Source of the DNA: JAHKLT01 sp046197865
GTDB taxonomy: Archaea > Methanobacteriota > Methanobacteria > Methanobacteriales > Methanobacteriaceae
DNA: 64,000 nucleotides
Direction: 5' to 3'
Assembly (NCBI RefSeq): GCF_046197865.1
Contig: NZ_CP166990.1
Coordinates: forward strand, 806,001 to 870,000
Numbering within the stretch: the stretch's first letter is position 1; every line of letters starts with the position of its first letter. Below the pieces are notes generated by a model. It searched no databases, was not told the DNA's origin, and worked only from the letters and a program-made list of their open reading frames with translations. The position numbers were made by a program, and so were the translations under genes. This document shows positions 46,626 through 54,425 of the stretch, in pieces.

Positions 46626-47957
46626 TTATTCTTCATTATCTTCTTTTATTTTGCTTCTTTTTCTCGCATAACATGATAATGGATTATTAATATTTTTACA
46701 ATCTTTATCAGGCCTACATAATTGAGGTAAGTGTATTTTAATCTTCTCACAACTCATTGGAGTATACCATATTGTATCTCCTTCATTTTCAATATGAACT
46801 TCATCATTAAGACCGAATCCAAGTTTTGAAATAATATTTAACTTTTCTTGAGGTTGATCACTAAATAATGGAGGAGAACAGTTATCTGCTGCTTCATATA
46901 TTAAAGGTAAAATCTCATTTTGTGTAATAGATAAATTTTTATCAATATCAGAAATTTTCATAACTTCATCTGATGCAAAAATTTGAGGATATAATCTTGC
47001 ATAAGATAGGAAAGATGTTAAAAGTAGAACAATAGCATCATTACGCCCTCCAGATGAAACTCCATTCATAGTATTAGATATGCATGGTGGAAAAGCTTCT
47101 CTAATTAATTTACCTATTTTCATAGAACCTAAAAGACCTCCACCACCAGATCCATAAAATGAACTATAGCTATTTATTTCTTCTGGAATCATTTGAGCGA
47201 GATTTTCACCTATTTTTTCAATTGAGGGATGAATTTCAACAGCATAAGACATATCTTTAATTTTTTTAATATAATCTTCAGTGCGTTGCATAATAATTCT
47301 AGATAATATAAGTTCCTTTACCTTATCTCCAATTAAAATCTCATACATTCGATCTGGTGATCTATCTTTAAACTCATCACCAAATTTTTCTAAAAAGTCT
47401 TCTTTTTCTAAAACAATTTCTCCATTATCAATTACAATTTCTGTTAAAGATAATTTTTTACTAGCTATTAAATCTTTTAATGATTTCCAATTGATATCTA
47501 CATTATCAGTCAGCTCACTTAAAGATTTATCTAAAATTTCTCCTCTTGAACTTGGAGGTATTTTAGCTAACCTTTCTTCAACTAAAGTAGCTTCTGATTC
47601 AATAAATAAACGTGTTTCTCTTGAAGTTAAATTAAATTTCATAGCTATTGCTTGTGAAAGTAAATGAAAAACTAAAACATCATAATCTGTAATTTCAGGA
47701 GATAATAAATATTCATAATCAGAAAGATTAAAGTTTTTATTATATTTTCGCTCAATATACCATTTAATTCTTTTAATAGCTAATTGGCCAAGATTTTTTG
47801 GAATTAAAGTTTCATCTGAAATCTTTTGACTAGGTATTTTAAAAATAGTATTAATTAAATCCTCATTTTCTTTGAAAACATTATCTAAATTTCCTTTTTC
47901 TCTAACTATTTCTTGAGATTCACTAGATAATGGATTTATAAATGAGACTTTAAACAT
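46626..47957 (-). CDS. priL: DNA primase large subunit
   Basis: 443 residues, the size of archaeal PriL. The C-terminal half has the conserved 4Fe-4S cysteine pattern: C292 in FPPCISN, C403 in MSCEKIKIHLPQLC, C414 and C420 in CRPDKDC, with PLSCYARK at the end. PriL, with PriS, makes RNA/DNA primers for replication; the cluster domain helps initiation. Start 57 bases from the left end of the TnpB element, so its upstream region has been cut by the insertion. Confidence 0.9.
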   Translation of the reverse strand: MFKVSFINPLSSESQEIVREKGNLDNVFKENEDLINTIFKIPSQKISDETLIPKNLGQLAIKRIKWYIERKYNKNFNLSDYEYLLSPEITDYDVLVFHLLSQAIAMKFNLTSRETRLFIESEATLVEERLAKIPPSSRGEILDKSLSELTDNVDINWKSLKDLIASKKLSLTEIVIDNGEIVLEKEDFLEKFGDEFKDRSPDRMYEILIGDKVKELILSRIIMQRTEDYIKKIKDMSYAVEIHPSIEKIGENLAQMIPEEINSYSSFYGSGGGGLLGSMKIGKLIREAFPPCISNTMNGVSSGGRNDAIVLLLTSFLSYARLYPQIFASDEVMKISDIDKNLSITQNEILPLIYEAADNCSPPLFSDQPQEKLNIISKLGFGLNDEVHIENEGDTIWYTPMSCEKIKIHLPQLCRPDKDCKNINNPLSCYARKRSKIKEDNEE

Positions 47958-48013
47958 ATTATTTAATTGTTTTTTATTTAATAAAAATTTTTAGATTAAT
48001 TTAATTTTAATTT

Positions 48014-48030
48014 GAGAGTGTCCAATAATT
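48014..48030 (+). repeat. Left terminal inverted repeat of the TnpB element
   Basis: GAGAGTGTCCAATAATT is the inverse of the right end at 49551-49567 with one mismatch in 17 (perfect over the inner 12). Confidence 0.75.
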
Positions 48031-48226
48031 AAAATTTTTATTTTTATTTCATATTTTATATATTATAATAAGTGTTTATTTTTTTTTAATGTTTCATTGT
48101 GTTGTTTTTATTTTTGATTATTGTATTCATTTAGAATTATTGTTTTATTAGTTTATTATTGTTTTTTTATTTAACAAAGTATTTATAGGTGTTAATGATT
48201 AAATTAATTAGTATGAATTTGTTTAT

Positions 48227-49522
48227 ATGGGTTTTACTATTAAAATAAGTGATAATAAAAAAGGAGTTTTTTTTTCAATGTTTTGTTTGGATGGCGTTTT
48301 GAATTTTAAGGATGTTAATCGTGGTGTTAAAGTGCGTGTTTATCCTGATGATAATCAAGAAGATTTATTTAAGCAGAATATTGGTTGTGTAAGGTTGGTT
48401 TATAATCATATTCTTAGTGAAATGATTTATGATTATAAAATTGCTAAACAATATCATACTGGTCCTGTTAATCTTAATAATCGTAAGTATTGTAATATGA
48501 AGCTTACTAATCTTAAGAGGAATGTTAATTATGGTTTTTTGTATGATGTGGAATCTAGTAGTTTGCAATCCGCTTTTAATAATCTTATTCAAGCTATGAA
48601 AAACTATTTTAGTGGCAGAACTAACTTTCCATACTTTAAAAGTAAAAAGAATGATGATAAATTATCATTTAGAATAATAAACAATAACAATGTTAAAACT
48701 AGTAAAAATAAATTAAAGATTGCTAAATATGGATGGATAAAATGTAAAGGTTTACGTAAGATTACAGGAAAAATACTATCAGTTACCATATCACATGTGG
48801 GTGATAAGTGGTTTGCAAGTATTAATTATAAAAATTCGATTGGTACTGAATTTAAAAAAACAAATAAAAGTGTTGGTGTGGATTTAGGGATTAAAAATCT
48901 TTTAACATTATCTAATGGTGAAGTGAAAGCCAAACTTCAACTAAAAAAATTAGAAGAAAAAATAAAAAAAGAACAAAGAAAACTATCCCGTAAAATAAAA
49001 AACAGCAACAATTGGATGAAAAATAAAAAAAGAATACAAGAAGCTCACTTGAAGATGAAAAACACTAGAAAAGATTACATACATAAAATAACCACAGAAC
49101 TTATACAAAAATATGATGAAATTGTAATCGAAAACATTAAATCCCAGAATTTGATGAAAAGAACACCATTAGGTGAGAAGAATAAATCCACACTATCCAA
49201 AAACATTGGACACTCCGCATGGCATGAAATCAAAAAACAACTAAAATACAAAGCACAATGGTATGGAAAACAAATAATAGAAGTCGATCCCAGAAACACT
49301 TCTAAAAAATGCCACAAATGCGGACACACCAACCAAAAACTAAAACTAGCTGACAGAATATGGACCTGCGACAAATGCAAAACACTACACGACAGAGACA
49401 TCAATGCAGCTAAAAACATCCTAAAAAAGGGACACAAAAAAATATGTACCGTTGGAGAAACGGGAATTCAAGCTTGCATTACTATAGTTCATAAGAACCA
49501 TCTAAACAAGAAAAACCAATAA
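48227..49522 (+). CDS. tnpB: RNA-guided nuclease TnpB (IS200/IS605 OrfB family)
   Basis: 431 residues from ATG 48227; ATG 48278 is an alternative start nearer to the usual N-terminus (RGVKVRVYPDDNQEDLFKQNIG). RuvC-like catalytic residues are intact: D219 in GVDLGIKN, E302 in IVIENIKSQ, D391 in HDRDINAAKN. The zinc finger has C362, C365, C381 and C384. TnpB proteins are known guide-RNA-dependent DNA nucleases that help element persistence. The guide scaffold is expected in the gene's 3' end plus the right end. Codon use shifts from T-rich in the first half to A/C-rich in the second. Confidence 0.93.
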   Translation: MGFTIKISDNKKGVFFSMFCLDGVLNFKDVNRGVKVRVYPDDNQEDLFKQNIGCVRLVYNHILSEMIYDYKIAKQYHTGPVNLNNRKYCNMKLTNLKRNVNYGFLYDVESSSLQSAFNNLIQAMKNYFSGRTNFPYFKSKKNDDKLSFRIINNNNVKTSKNKLKIAKYGWIKCKGLRKITGKILSVTISHVGDKWFASINYKNSIGTEFKKTNKSVGVDLGIKNLLTLSNGEVKAKLQLKKLEEKIKKEQRKLSRKIKNSNNWMKNKKRIQEAHLKMKNTRKDYIHKITTELIQKYDEIVIENIKSQNLMKRTPLGEKNKSTLSKNIGHSAWHEIKKQLKYKAQWYGKQIIEVDPRNTSKKCHKCGHTNQKLKLADRIWTCDKCKTLHDRDINAAKNILKKGHKKICTVGETGIQACITIVHKNHLNKKNQ

Positions 49523-49550
49523 AATATTTTAAACATAAAATAAAAAAAAT

Positions 49551-49567
49551 AATTATTGGACAGTCTC
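49551..49567 (+). repeat. Right terminal inverted repeat of the TnpB element
   Basis: AATTATTGGACAGTCTC, inverse of 48014-48030 with one mismatch. The same sequence through GGACAG recurs at 23390-23402 at the end of the remnant. Sequence just downstream would be the natural guide segment of the TnpB RNA. Confidence 0.75.
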
Positions 49568-49603
49568 AATCTTAATTTTTAAATATGGTAAATTACAAAT
49601 TTA

Positions 49604-49611
49604 TTTATATA
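49604..49611 (+). promoter_or_regulatory. metG TATA box
   Basis: TTTATATA lies 25-32 bases before ATG 49636, so transcription should start within a few bases of the start codon. It lies only 37 bases beyond the TnpB element, so the insertion left this core promoter intact. Confidence 0.5.
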
Positions 49612-49635
49612 TCAATTATTAGGAGAAAAACATTA

Positions 49636-51609
49636 ATGTCTAAAATATTTATTTCATGTGCACTTCCATATGCAAATGGGCCTTGTCATTTAGGGCATTT
49701 AAGGTCTACTTACTTACCAGCAGATATTTATGCAAGATATAATCGTATGGTAGGCAATGATGTGCTTTTTGTTTGTGCAACTGATGAACATGGAACACCA
49801 ATAGCTGTTAAAGCTGATAAAGAAAATAAAAAACCTATTGAAGTAGCTAAAAGATATCATGATATGATTGTTCGTGATGTTGAATCTTGTAATATTTCAT
49901 TAGATAATTTTACTCGTACTACAGATGAAGCTCATTATAAAATAGCTCAAGATTTCTTTTTAGAATTATATGATAAAGAATTAATTTATAAAAAGGATAT
50001 CAGACAATTATATTGTGAAAATTGTTCTAAATTTTTACCTGATAGATATGTTGAAGGTACTTGTTCTTTTTGTGGTGCTGATGCAAGAGGAGATCATTGT
50101 GAAAGTTGTGGTAGACATTTAGAACCTACTGAACTTGATGATCCTAAATGTTTAACTTGCGCCAGTACTCCTGTAATAAAAGATACTTATCAATATTTCT
50201 TTGCTTTAAGTAATTTTCAAAAGGATATTGAAAATTATATTTCTAATAATGACAACTTACCTCCTAATGTTAAAAATTATGCTAGTAATTGGTTAAAAGA
50301 TGGATTAGAAGATTGGGTTTTAACACGTGATATGGATTGGGGTATTCCAGTTCCTTTAGATGAAGCTAAAGGTAAAGTTATCTATGTATGGGGTGAAGCA
50401 TTTTTAGGTTATATTTCTTCTGCTTCTCAGTGGTCTAAAAAATCTAATAAGAAATGGGAAGAGTATTGGGATGAAGATGTTATTCATTTCATAGGTAAAG
50501 ATATTATATATCATCATGCTATTTTTTGGCCAGCTCTTTTAAAAGGATATGGTTGTAAATTACCTGATAACATTTATGCAGGAGAATTTTTATCTTTAGA
50601 AGGAGAGAAGATGTCAACTAGTAAAAATTGGGTTGTTTGGATTAGTGATTTTGTTAAAAGTTTCGATTCAGACTTACTCAGATATTATTTAACTATTAAT
50701 GCTCCTTTAAATAAAGATACTGATTTTTCTTGGGATGATTTTCAAAGAAGAAATAATGATGAATTAGCTGATGTAATAGGTAATTTCTTACATAGAACTT
50801 TTACATTTACACATAAATATTTTAATGGTGAAATTCCAGATTATATAAATCCATCTAGAGAAGATAAATATTTTGAAGATGCTTTAAATAAAACTCCATC
50901 TTTGGTTGGAGATTTAATTAAAGATTTAAAGTTTAGAGAAGCTTTAATTGAAATATTTAAAATAGCTAAAATAGGTAATAAATATTTTAATGATCAAGAG
51001 CCTTGGAAAGCTGTTAAAGAAAATCCTGAGCAAGCTGCAAATACTATTTATTTATCTAATCAATTATCTAAAATTTTAGCAATATGTTTAAAACCATATT
51101 TGCCTAAAAAAGCTGATGAAATAGCTTCTATTTTAAATTTAGAAAATTCAAATGAATGGAAAGATGCTAGTGTATTTATGCCAACTGGTCATTCAATTTC
51201 TAAAGCTAAACCTTTGTTTAAGAAAATTGAAGATGATGTAATCGAAAAAGAAAAAGAAAATTTATATGAAAATTTAGTTAGTGATAATATGAGTGATTTA
51301 ATTACAATTGATGAATTTGCAAAAGTAGATATTAGAATAGGTCAAATAAAAGAGGCAGAAAAGATTGAAAAATCTAATAAATTATTAAAGCTTCAAGTAG
51401 ATATTGGTGAAAAAACAATCCAAGTTGTTGCAGGTCTTGCACAAAATTATTCTACTGATGAATTACTTAATCAAAAAGTTGCTGTTGTTGTTAATTTACA
51501 ACCTGCAAAATTATTTGGAACAGATTCTGAAGGAATGTTACTTGCAACTGAAGAAAGTGTTGCACTCTTGCATCCTGATGAATGTAATGTCGGCGAAAAA
51601 TTAATGTAA
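49636..51609 (+). CDS. metG: Methionyl-tRNA synthetase
   Basis: 657 residues from ATG 49636. An in-frame start at 49585 would place the TATA box inside the gene and add 17 residues before the conserved beginning, so it is rejected. Class I signature HLGH in PYANGPCHLGHLRS (residues 11-24), the KMSTS loop near 330, two CxxC zinc knuckles around 125-165 (CENC, CSFC, CESC, CLTC), and a C-terminal tRNA-binding OB domain from about 555 (FAKVDIRIGQI...VVAGLA). Charges initiator and elongator tRNA-Met. Confidence 0.95.
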   Translation: MSKIFISCALPYANGPCHLGHLRSTYLPADIYARYNRMVGNDVLFVCATDEHGTPIAVKADKENKKPIEVAKRYHDMIVRDVESCNISLDNFTRTTDEAHYKIAQDFFLELYDKELIYKKDIRQLYCENCSKFLPDRYVEGTCSFCGADARGDHCESCGRHLEPTELDDPKCLTCASTPVIKDTYQYFFALSNFQKDIENYISNNDNLPPNVKNYASNWLKDGLEDWVLTRDMDWGIPVPLDEAKGKVIYVWGEAFLGYISSASQWSKKSNKKWEEYWDEDVIHFIGKDIIYHHAIFWPALLKGYGCKLPDNIYAGEFLSLEGEKMSTSKNWVVWISDFVKSFDSDLLRYYLTINAPLNKDTDFSWDDFQRRNNDELADVIGNFLHRTFTFTHKYFNGEIPDYINPSREDKYFEDALNKTPSLVGDLIKDLKFREALIEIFKIAKIGNKYFNDQEPWKAVKENPEQAANTIYLSNQLSKILAICLKPYLPKKADEIASILNLENSNEWKDASVFMPTGHSISKAKPLFKKIEDDVIEKEKENLYENLVSDNMSDLITIDEFAKVDIRIGQIKEAEKIEKSNKLLKLQVDIGEKTIQVVAGLAQNYSTDELLNQKVAVVVNLQPAKLFGTDSEGMLLATEESVALLHPDECNVGEKLM

Positions 51610-51627
51610 TATTTTTTAGGTGATTTA

Positions 51628-53199
51628 ATGGAAGAGTCAGCTATTATTACAAAAGCTGAAAAATATCTAACTGATATAGCTAATGAAAAATTAGATTTTG
51701 ATAATCTTGAAGATTTCGATAATTTCAAATTAGTTTATTTTAGCTTAGCTGAAAGATTAAATCACCTTGAGGATATGAAAGATGTTATGGATGCACAAGG
51801 TTATACTGCTCCTTTTAGATCACTTAGTAAATATGGTGTTAATACTGTTGATGAGGTTACAGTAGAAGAGCGAGGAGAAATAAGTCGCCATAATCAATAT
51901 TTTAGAAATAAAGCTACTGCTAAGAAGAATGTTTTAGATAGAGTTTCATCTGCTATTGATTCACATAAAATTGCTATTGGTAATTTAGAAGAATATGGTA
52001 ATATTAAATGTGAAGCTTGTTATAAAACTTATAGAATTAATGAATTTAAAGATATGGATGAGAGATGTTCATGTAATTCATTAAAATTTTCTTTTAAAAT
52101 TAATAATGAAAGAACTCATAGAGTAGAAATTTTGCCATTTTTACCTTATTCTGGTAATTACATGGTTTTAACAACTAATTTAAGTAATTGGGGACGAAGT
52201 GCTTTTAAAAAAGTATTAAAAATTTTAAAACAAGAACGTCGTGGTGTTGTTAAACATATTTCACTTACAATCAAATTTAAAGATAAAAATAATCGTTCTA
52301 TTCATAAAAATGTTTCTCTAGATTCAGATTATATGGAAAATTATGAAGAAGAACTTAGAAAAACTTATGGCAAAGATGTTAGAATTGAAAAAATAAGATT
52401 TCATAGGTCTAAACCAGCTATTATTAATGATAAACATGGAAGAAATGCACTCGCTCTAGCTTATGTTCAATATTCAGAAAATCTTGCAAATAATATTAAT
52501 GATTCTATTTTTAAAAAACGTTTATCTGATTTTAAACGAATAAATACATATGAAAAAATTTACAATGAAACTCAATTTTTAAAACCAGATTTTATAGATA
52601 ATGAAGATGATCTTGAAGCTTGGAGAAATTTAAAACTTAATGAAAAGTTGAAATCTGTTGGATTTATGGATAAATTTGATAATTTAAATAGAGGCCTTAA
52701 AAGAGATTTAAGTATTAAAGAAAACATTGAAAAAACTATTTTTACAAATATTGCTCCAACATTAATAATGTGGGATATCTTTAAATATTATATTATTAGT
52801 TCTAATAATAGAAGAAAAAAAGTATCTAGTCCTTTTCCATATATTAGGGTCGAACTTGATCGCCAACAAAGAAGTGTCTTTCAAAATAGCTATAAAAAAG
52901 TCATTGAAGTGTTAGAAGAAGAAAACAATGAAAAAATTCTAGCTATTGATAATATGGATTTAATTTTATATGAAAAGTTTAAACTAGAAAAATTAATTAA
53001 AAATTCTAATATGAAAATTAACTATCCTGCTTTAGGTGCTAGTTTAATTAATTTAAATTCTGATATTCCTATTGAAAAAATAGGTAATGTATTTAATATT
53101 AATGTTTCTAAAATTAAAAAGGAAATTAAAAATATTGAAACTCTCAAGAAACCTAAATCAAAAAAATCTAAGAAATTCTTAGAAATGATTAAAAAATAG
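51628..53199 (+). CDS. Conserved methanogen protein, DUF530-type
   Basis: 523 residues, soluble, strongly charged. A zinc-knuckle-like CEACYKTYR...CSCN lies near residues 130-150, and the C-terminal part carries a helix-turn-helix-like stretch IEKIGNVFNINVSKIKKEI with a lysine-rich tail. Size and features agree with the DUF530 family of methanogens. 18 bases after metG and 8 before the next gene, so probably one operon. Nucleic-acid binding is likely from composition, but function is unknown. Confidence 0.7.
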   Translation: MEESAIITKAEKYLTDIANEKLDFDNLEDFDNFKLVYFSLAERLNHLEDMKDVMDAQGYTAPFRSLSKYGVNTVDEVTVEERGEISRHNQYFRNKATAKKNVLDRVSSAIDSHKIAIGNLEEYGNIKCEACYKTYRINEFKDMDERCSCNSLKFSFKINNERTHRVEILPFLPYSGNYMVLTTNLSNWGRSAFKKVLKILKQERRGVVKHISLTIKFKDKNNRSIHKNVSLDSDYMENYEEELRKTYGKDVRIEKIRFHRSKPAIINDKHGRNALALAYVQYSENLANNINDSIFKKRLSDFKRINTYEKIYNETQFLKPDFIDNEDDLEAWRNLKLNEKLKSVGFMDKFDNLNRGLKRDLSIKENIEKTIFTNIAPTLIMWDIFKYYIISSNNRRKKVSSPFPYIRVELDRQQRSVFQNSYKKVIEVLEEENNEKILAIDNMDLILYEKFKLEKLIKNSNMKINYPALGASLINLNSDIPIEKIGNVFNINVSKIKKEIKNIETLKKPKSKKSKKFLEMIKK

Positions 53200-53207
53200 C
53201 TGATAAT

Positions 53208-53684
53208 ATGAGTGATGTCACTAAAATTCATATTACAAGTGCTTTAAGTTCTCAAAAGATTATTGATTTAATGGAAGATTTTCCAGATCTTGAGACAATT
53301 ACTTGTTCTAAAAGCCTTTTTGATAGAATTCCAAAAAAATATTTAGAAGCTTTAAATGATTTAGATATTGAAGTAGCTATTGAATATAATCAAGGTGCTA
53401 AACCAAAATATTCTAAAGAAGAAGATGAGATTTTAAGTTTAGCTAAGCAAAATTTAACTGCAAAAGAAATTTCAAAAAAATTAGATATTCCTATTAAAAG
53501 AGTTTATTATTTACTAAGTAAAAATAAGGAAAATATTAAGTTCAATAATTTTAAAAGGAAGTATGATGAAAATACAAAAAGAGATGTTAAGTTATTAAAT
53601 GATGAAGGTAAAAGTCCAAAAGATATATCTTCTAAGTTAAATATTCCTATAAGAACTGTGTATTATATACTCAAAGGTTATTAA
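53208..53684 (+). CDS. HTH protein, DUF1699-type
   Basis: 158 residues. N-terminal ~65 residues (KIHITSALSSQKIIDLMEDFP...TCSKSLFDRIPKKYLEAL) match the archaeal DUF1699 pattern. Two similar helix-turn-helix units follow: LTAKEISKKLDIPIKRVYYLL and KSPKDISSKLNIPIRTVYYIL, i.e. an internal duplication. Probably a DNA-binding protein. Last gene of the metG run. Confidence 0.75.
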   Translation: MSDVTKIHITSALSSQKIIDLMEDFPDLETITCSKSLFDRIPKKYLEALNDLDIEVAIEYNQGAKPKYSKEEDEILSLAKQNLTAKEISKKLDIPIKRVYYLLSKNKENIKFNNFKRKYDENTKRDVKLLNDEGKSPKDISSKLNIPIRTVYYILKGY

Positions 53685-53774
53685 GTATTGTTTTATTAAT
53701 TTTTATGAGGATTCTTTTTATCAATAATTTTAACTATAAGAAAAATTATAAAACTTATATAAGTCATTCAACAA

Positions 53775-53855
53775 TTATTTTAGAAGAAATTCTAGTATTA
53801 ATAATGTAATTCCAGTAAAAATATACCAAACGGCTTTTTTACTTAATTCACTCAT
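53775..53855 (-). CDS. Small membrane peptide, 26 residues
   Basis: ATG at 53855, stop TAA at 53777-53775. GGAGGT (53870-53865) lies 9 bases upstream, the strongest ribosome binding site in this interval. The peptide begins MSELSKKAVWYIF and ends LILEFLLK: a short basic start and a single hydrophobic helix. CATAGA (53878-53873) could pair with TCTATG around the start codon and hide the ribosome binding site. No homologue recognised; a real gene is plausible but not proven. Confidence 0.45.
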   Translation of the reverse strand: MSELSKKAVWYIFTGITLLILEFLLK

Positions 53856-53890
53856 AGATACCAGACCTCCTGTCTATGTGTCTATGACTA

Positions 53891-53924
53891 ATAAACCCGC
53901 TCAAAGATTTTGAAGCCATAGCAA
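53891..53924 (-). repeat. Shared motif, minus-strand copy (upstream of small peptide)
   Basis: On the minus strand: TTGCTATGGCTTCAAAA, then TCTTTGAGCGGGTTTAT. It matches the plus-strand copy at 54258-54298 at about 30 of 34 positions after allowing a one-base and a five-base gap. Lies in the leader of the 26-residue ORF. Confidence 0.6.
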
Positions 53925-54174
53925 TAATATATTTTTAATTTTTTTCATTTTTTCATCATTTTTTGCAATGAAAATGACCTCAAAATAATTGAAATAGAAT
54001 CCTCACTTATTTTCTTATATGTTAATTAATTTAAATGTTGTTTAAGAGAGAATAAGTTATTTATGCCGATAAATAATATTTATTTCAAATGATAATTTTA
54101 ATAATATACTTTTACTAAGTAATAATTACTTGAATATAGAAATAAATAAAAAGTTCAAATTTTTAGAAAATTCA

Positions 54175-54298
54175 TTTATATAATTGAAAAAAAGATACTG
54201 TTCTGTGATGTAATTATTTTCATAACAGAACAATTTTACGAGCATAAAGCAATTTATTTGCTTATGACTTCAAAATTTAATCTTTGAGCTAGGTTAAT
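54175..54298 (+). ncRNA. Candidate structured non-coding RNA with own promoter
   Basis: TATA box TTTATATA (54175-54182) is followed, at the expected start distance, by a hairpin GTTCTGTGATG/CATAACAGAAC (54200-54232, one mismatch), then a second hairpin GCATAAAGCAA/TTGCTTATG (54242-54266), then the motif shared with the minus-strand leader at 53891-53924. No open frame of useful length follows. Fold and transcription are predicted by eye only. Confidence 0.4.
54258..54298 (+). repeat. Shared motif, plus-strand copy
   Basis: TTGCTTATGACTTCAAAA, then TTTAATCTTTGAGCTAGGTTAAT; partner of the minus-strand copy at 53891-53924, about 330 bp away in inverted orientation. Confidence 0.6.
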
Positions 54299-54425
54299 CA
54301 ATAATATGTTCTATCTAATATATAAAACTTTCAATTAATAAATTAAAATATTTTATTACAATTAAATTCTACTTCTAATAATTCTATAATTAACTATATT
54401 TATTAAAAAGGTTAATATTTATTTG

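Larger units (their letters stand above)
48014..49567 (+). mobile_element. Complete TnpB-only element (IS1341-like)
   Basis: A 1554-bp unit with one gene, tnpB, flanked by 17-bp inverted repeats. There is no tnpA, so movement would need a transposase in trans. It stands in the divergent region between priL and metG. The same right end and tnpB pieces recur in a remnant at 23173-23405, confirming the right boundary. No clear target duplication could be defined by eye in the AT-rich flanks. Confidence 0.75.
53685..54425. other. Gene-poor interval with small ORF and candidate RNA
   Basis: About 740 bases between the DUF1699 gene and the next membrane enzyme. It contains, on the minus strand, a 26-codon ORF with strong ribosome binding site, and on the plus strand a TATA box followed by two hairpins. 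A ~35-base motif is present in both, in opposite orientation. The rest (about 53960-54170) is AT-rich without visible structure. Confidence 0.6.

Noticed and set aside
47281..47667. 128-codon plus-strand frame opposite priL
   Set aside because: Shadow of priL; no family similarity and no start signal.
49075..49437. 120-codon minus-strand frame opposite tnpB
   Set aside because: Antisense of the conserved RuvC and zinc-finger coding part; cysteine-rich look comes from reversed codons.
49585..49635. Longer N-terminus for methionyl-tRNA synthetase
   Set aside because: It would include the TATA box, begins only 17 bp from the TnpB element, and adds residues before the conserved start of the family.
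54200..54298. C/D box or tRNA-like gene
   Set aside because: GTGATGT only partly fits a C box, no D box CTGA at the right place, and no TPsiC-like arm; kept only as an unassigned structured RNA candidate.
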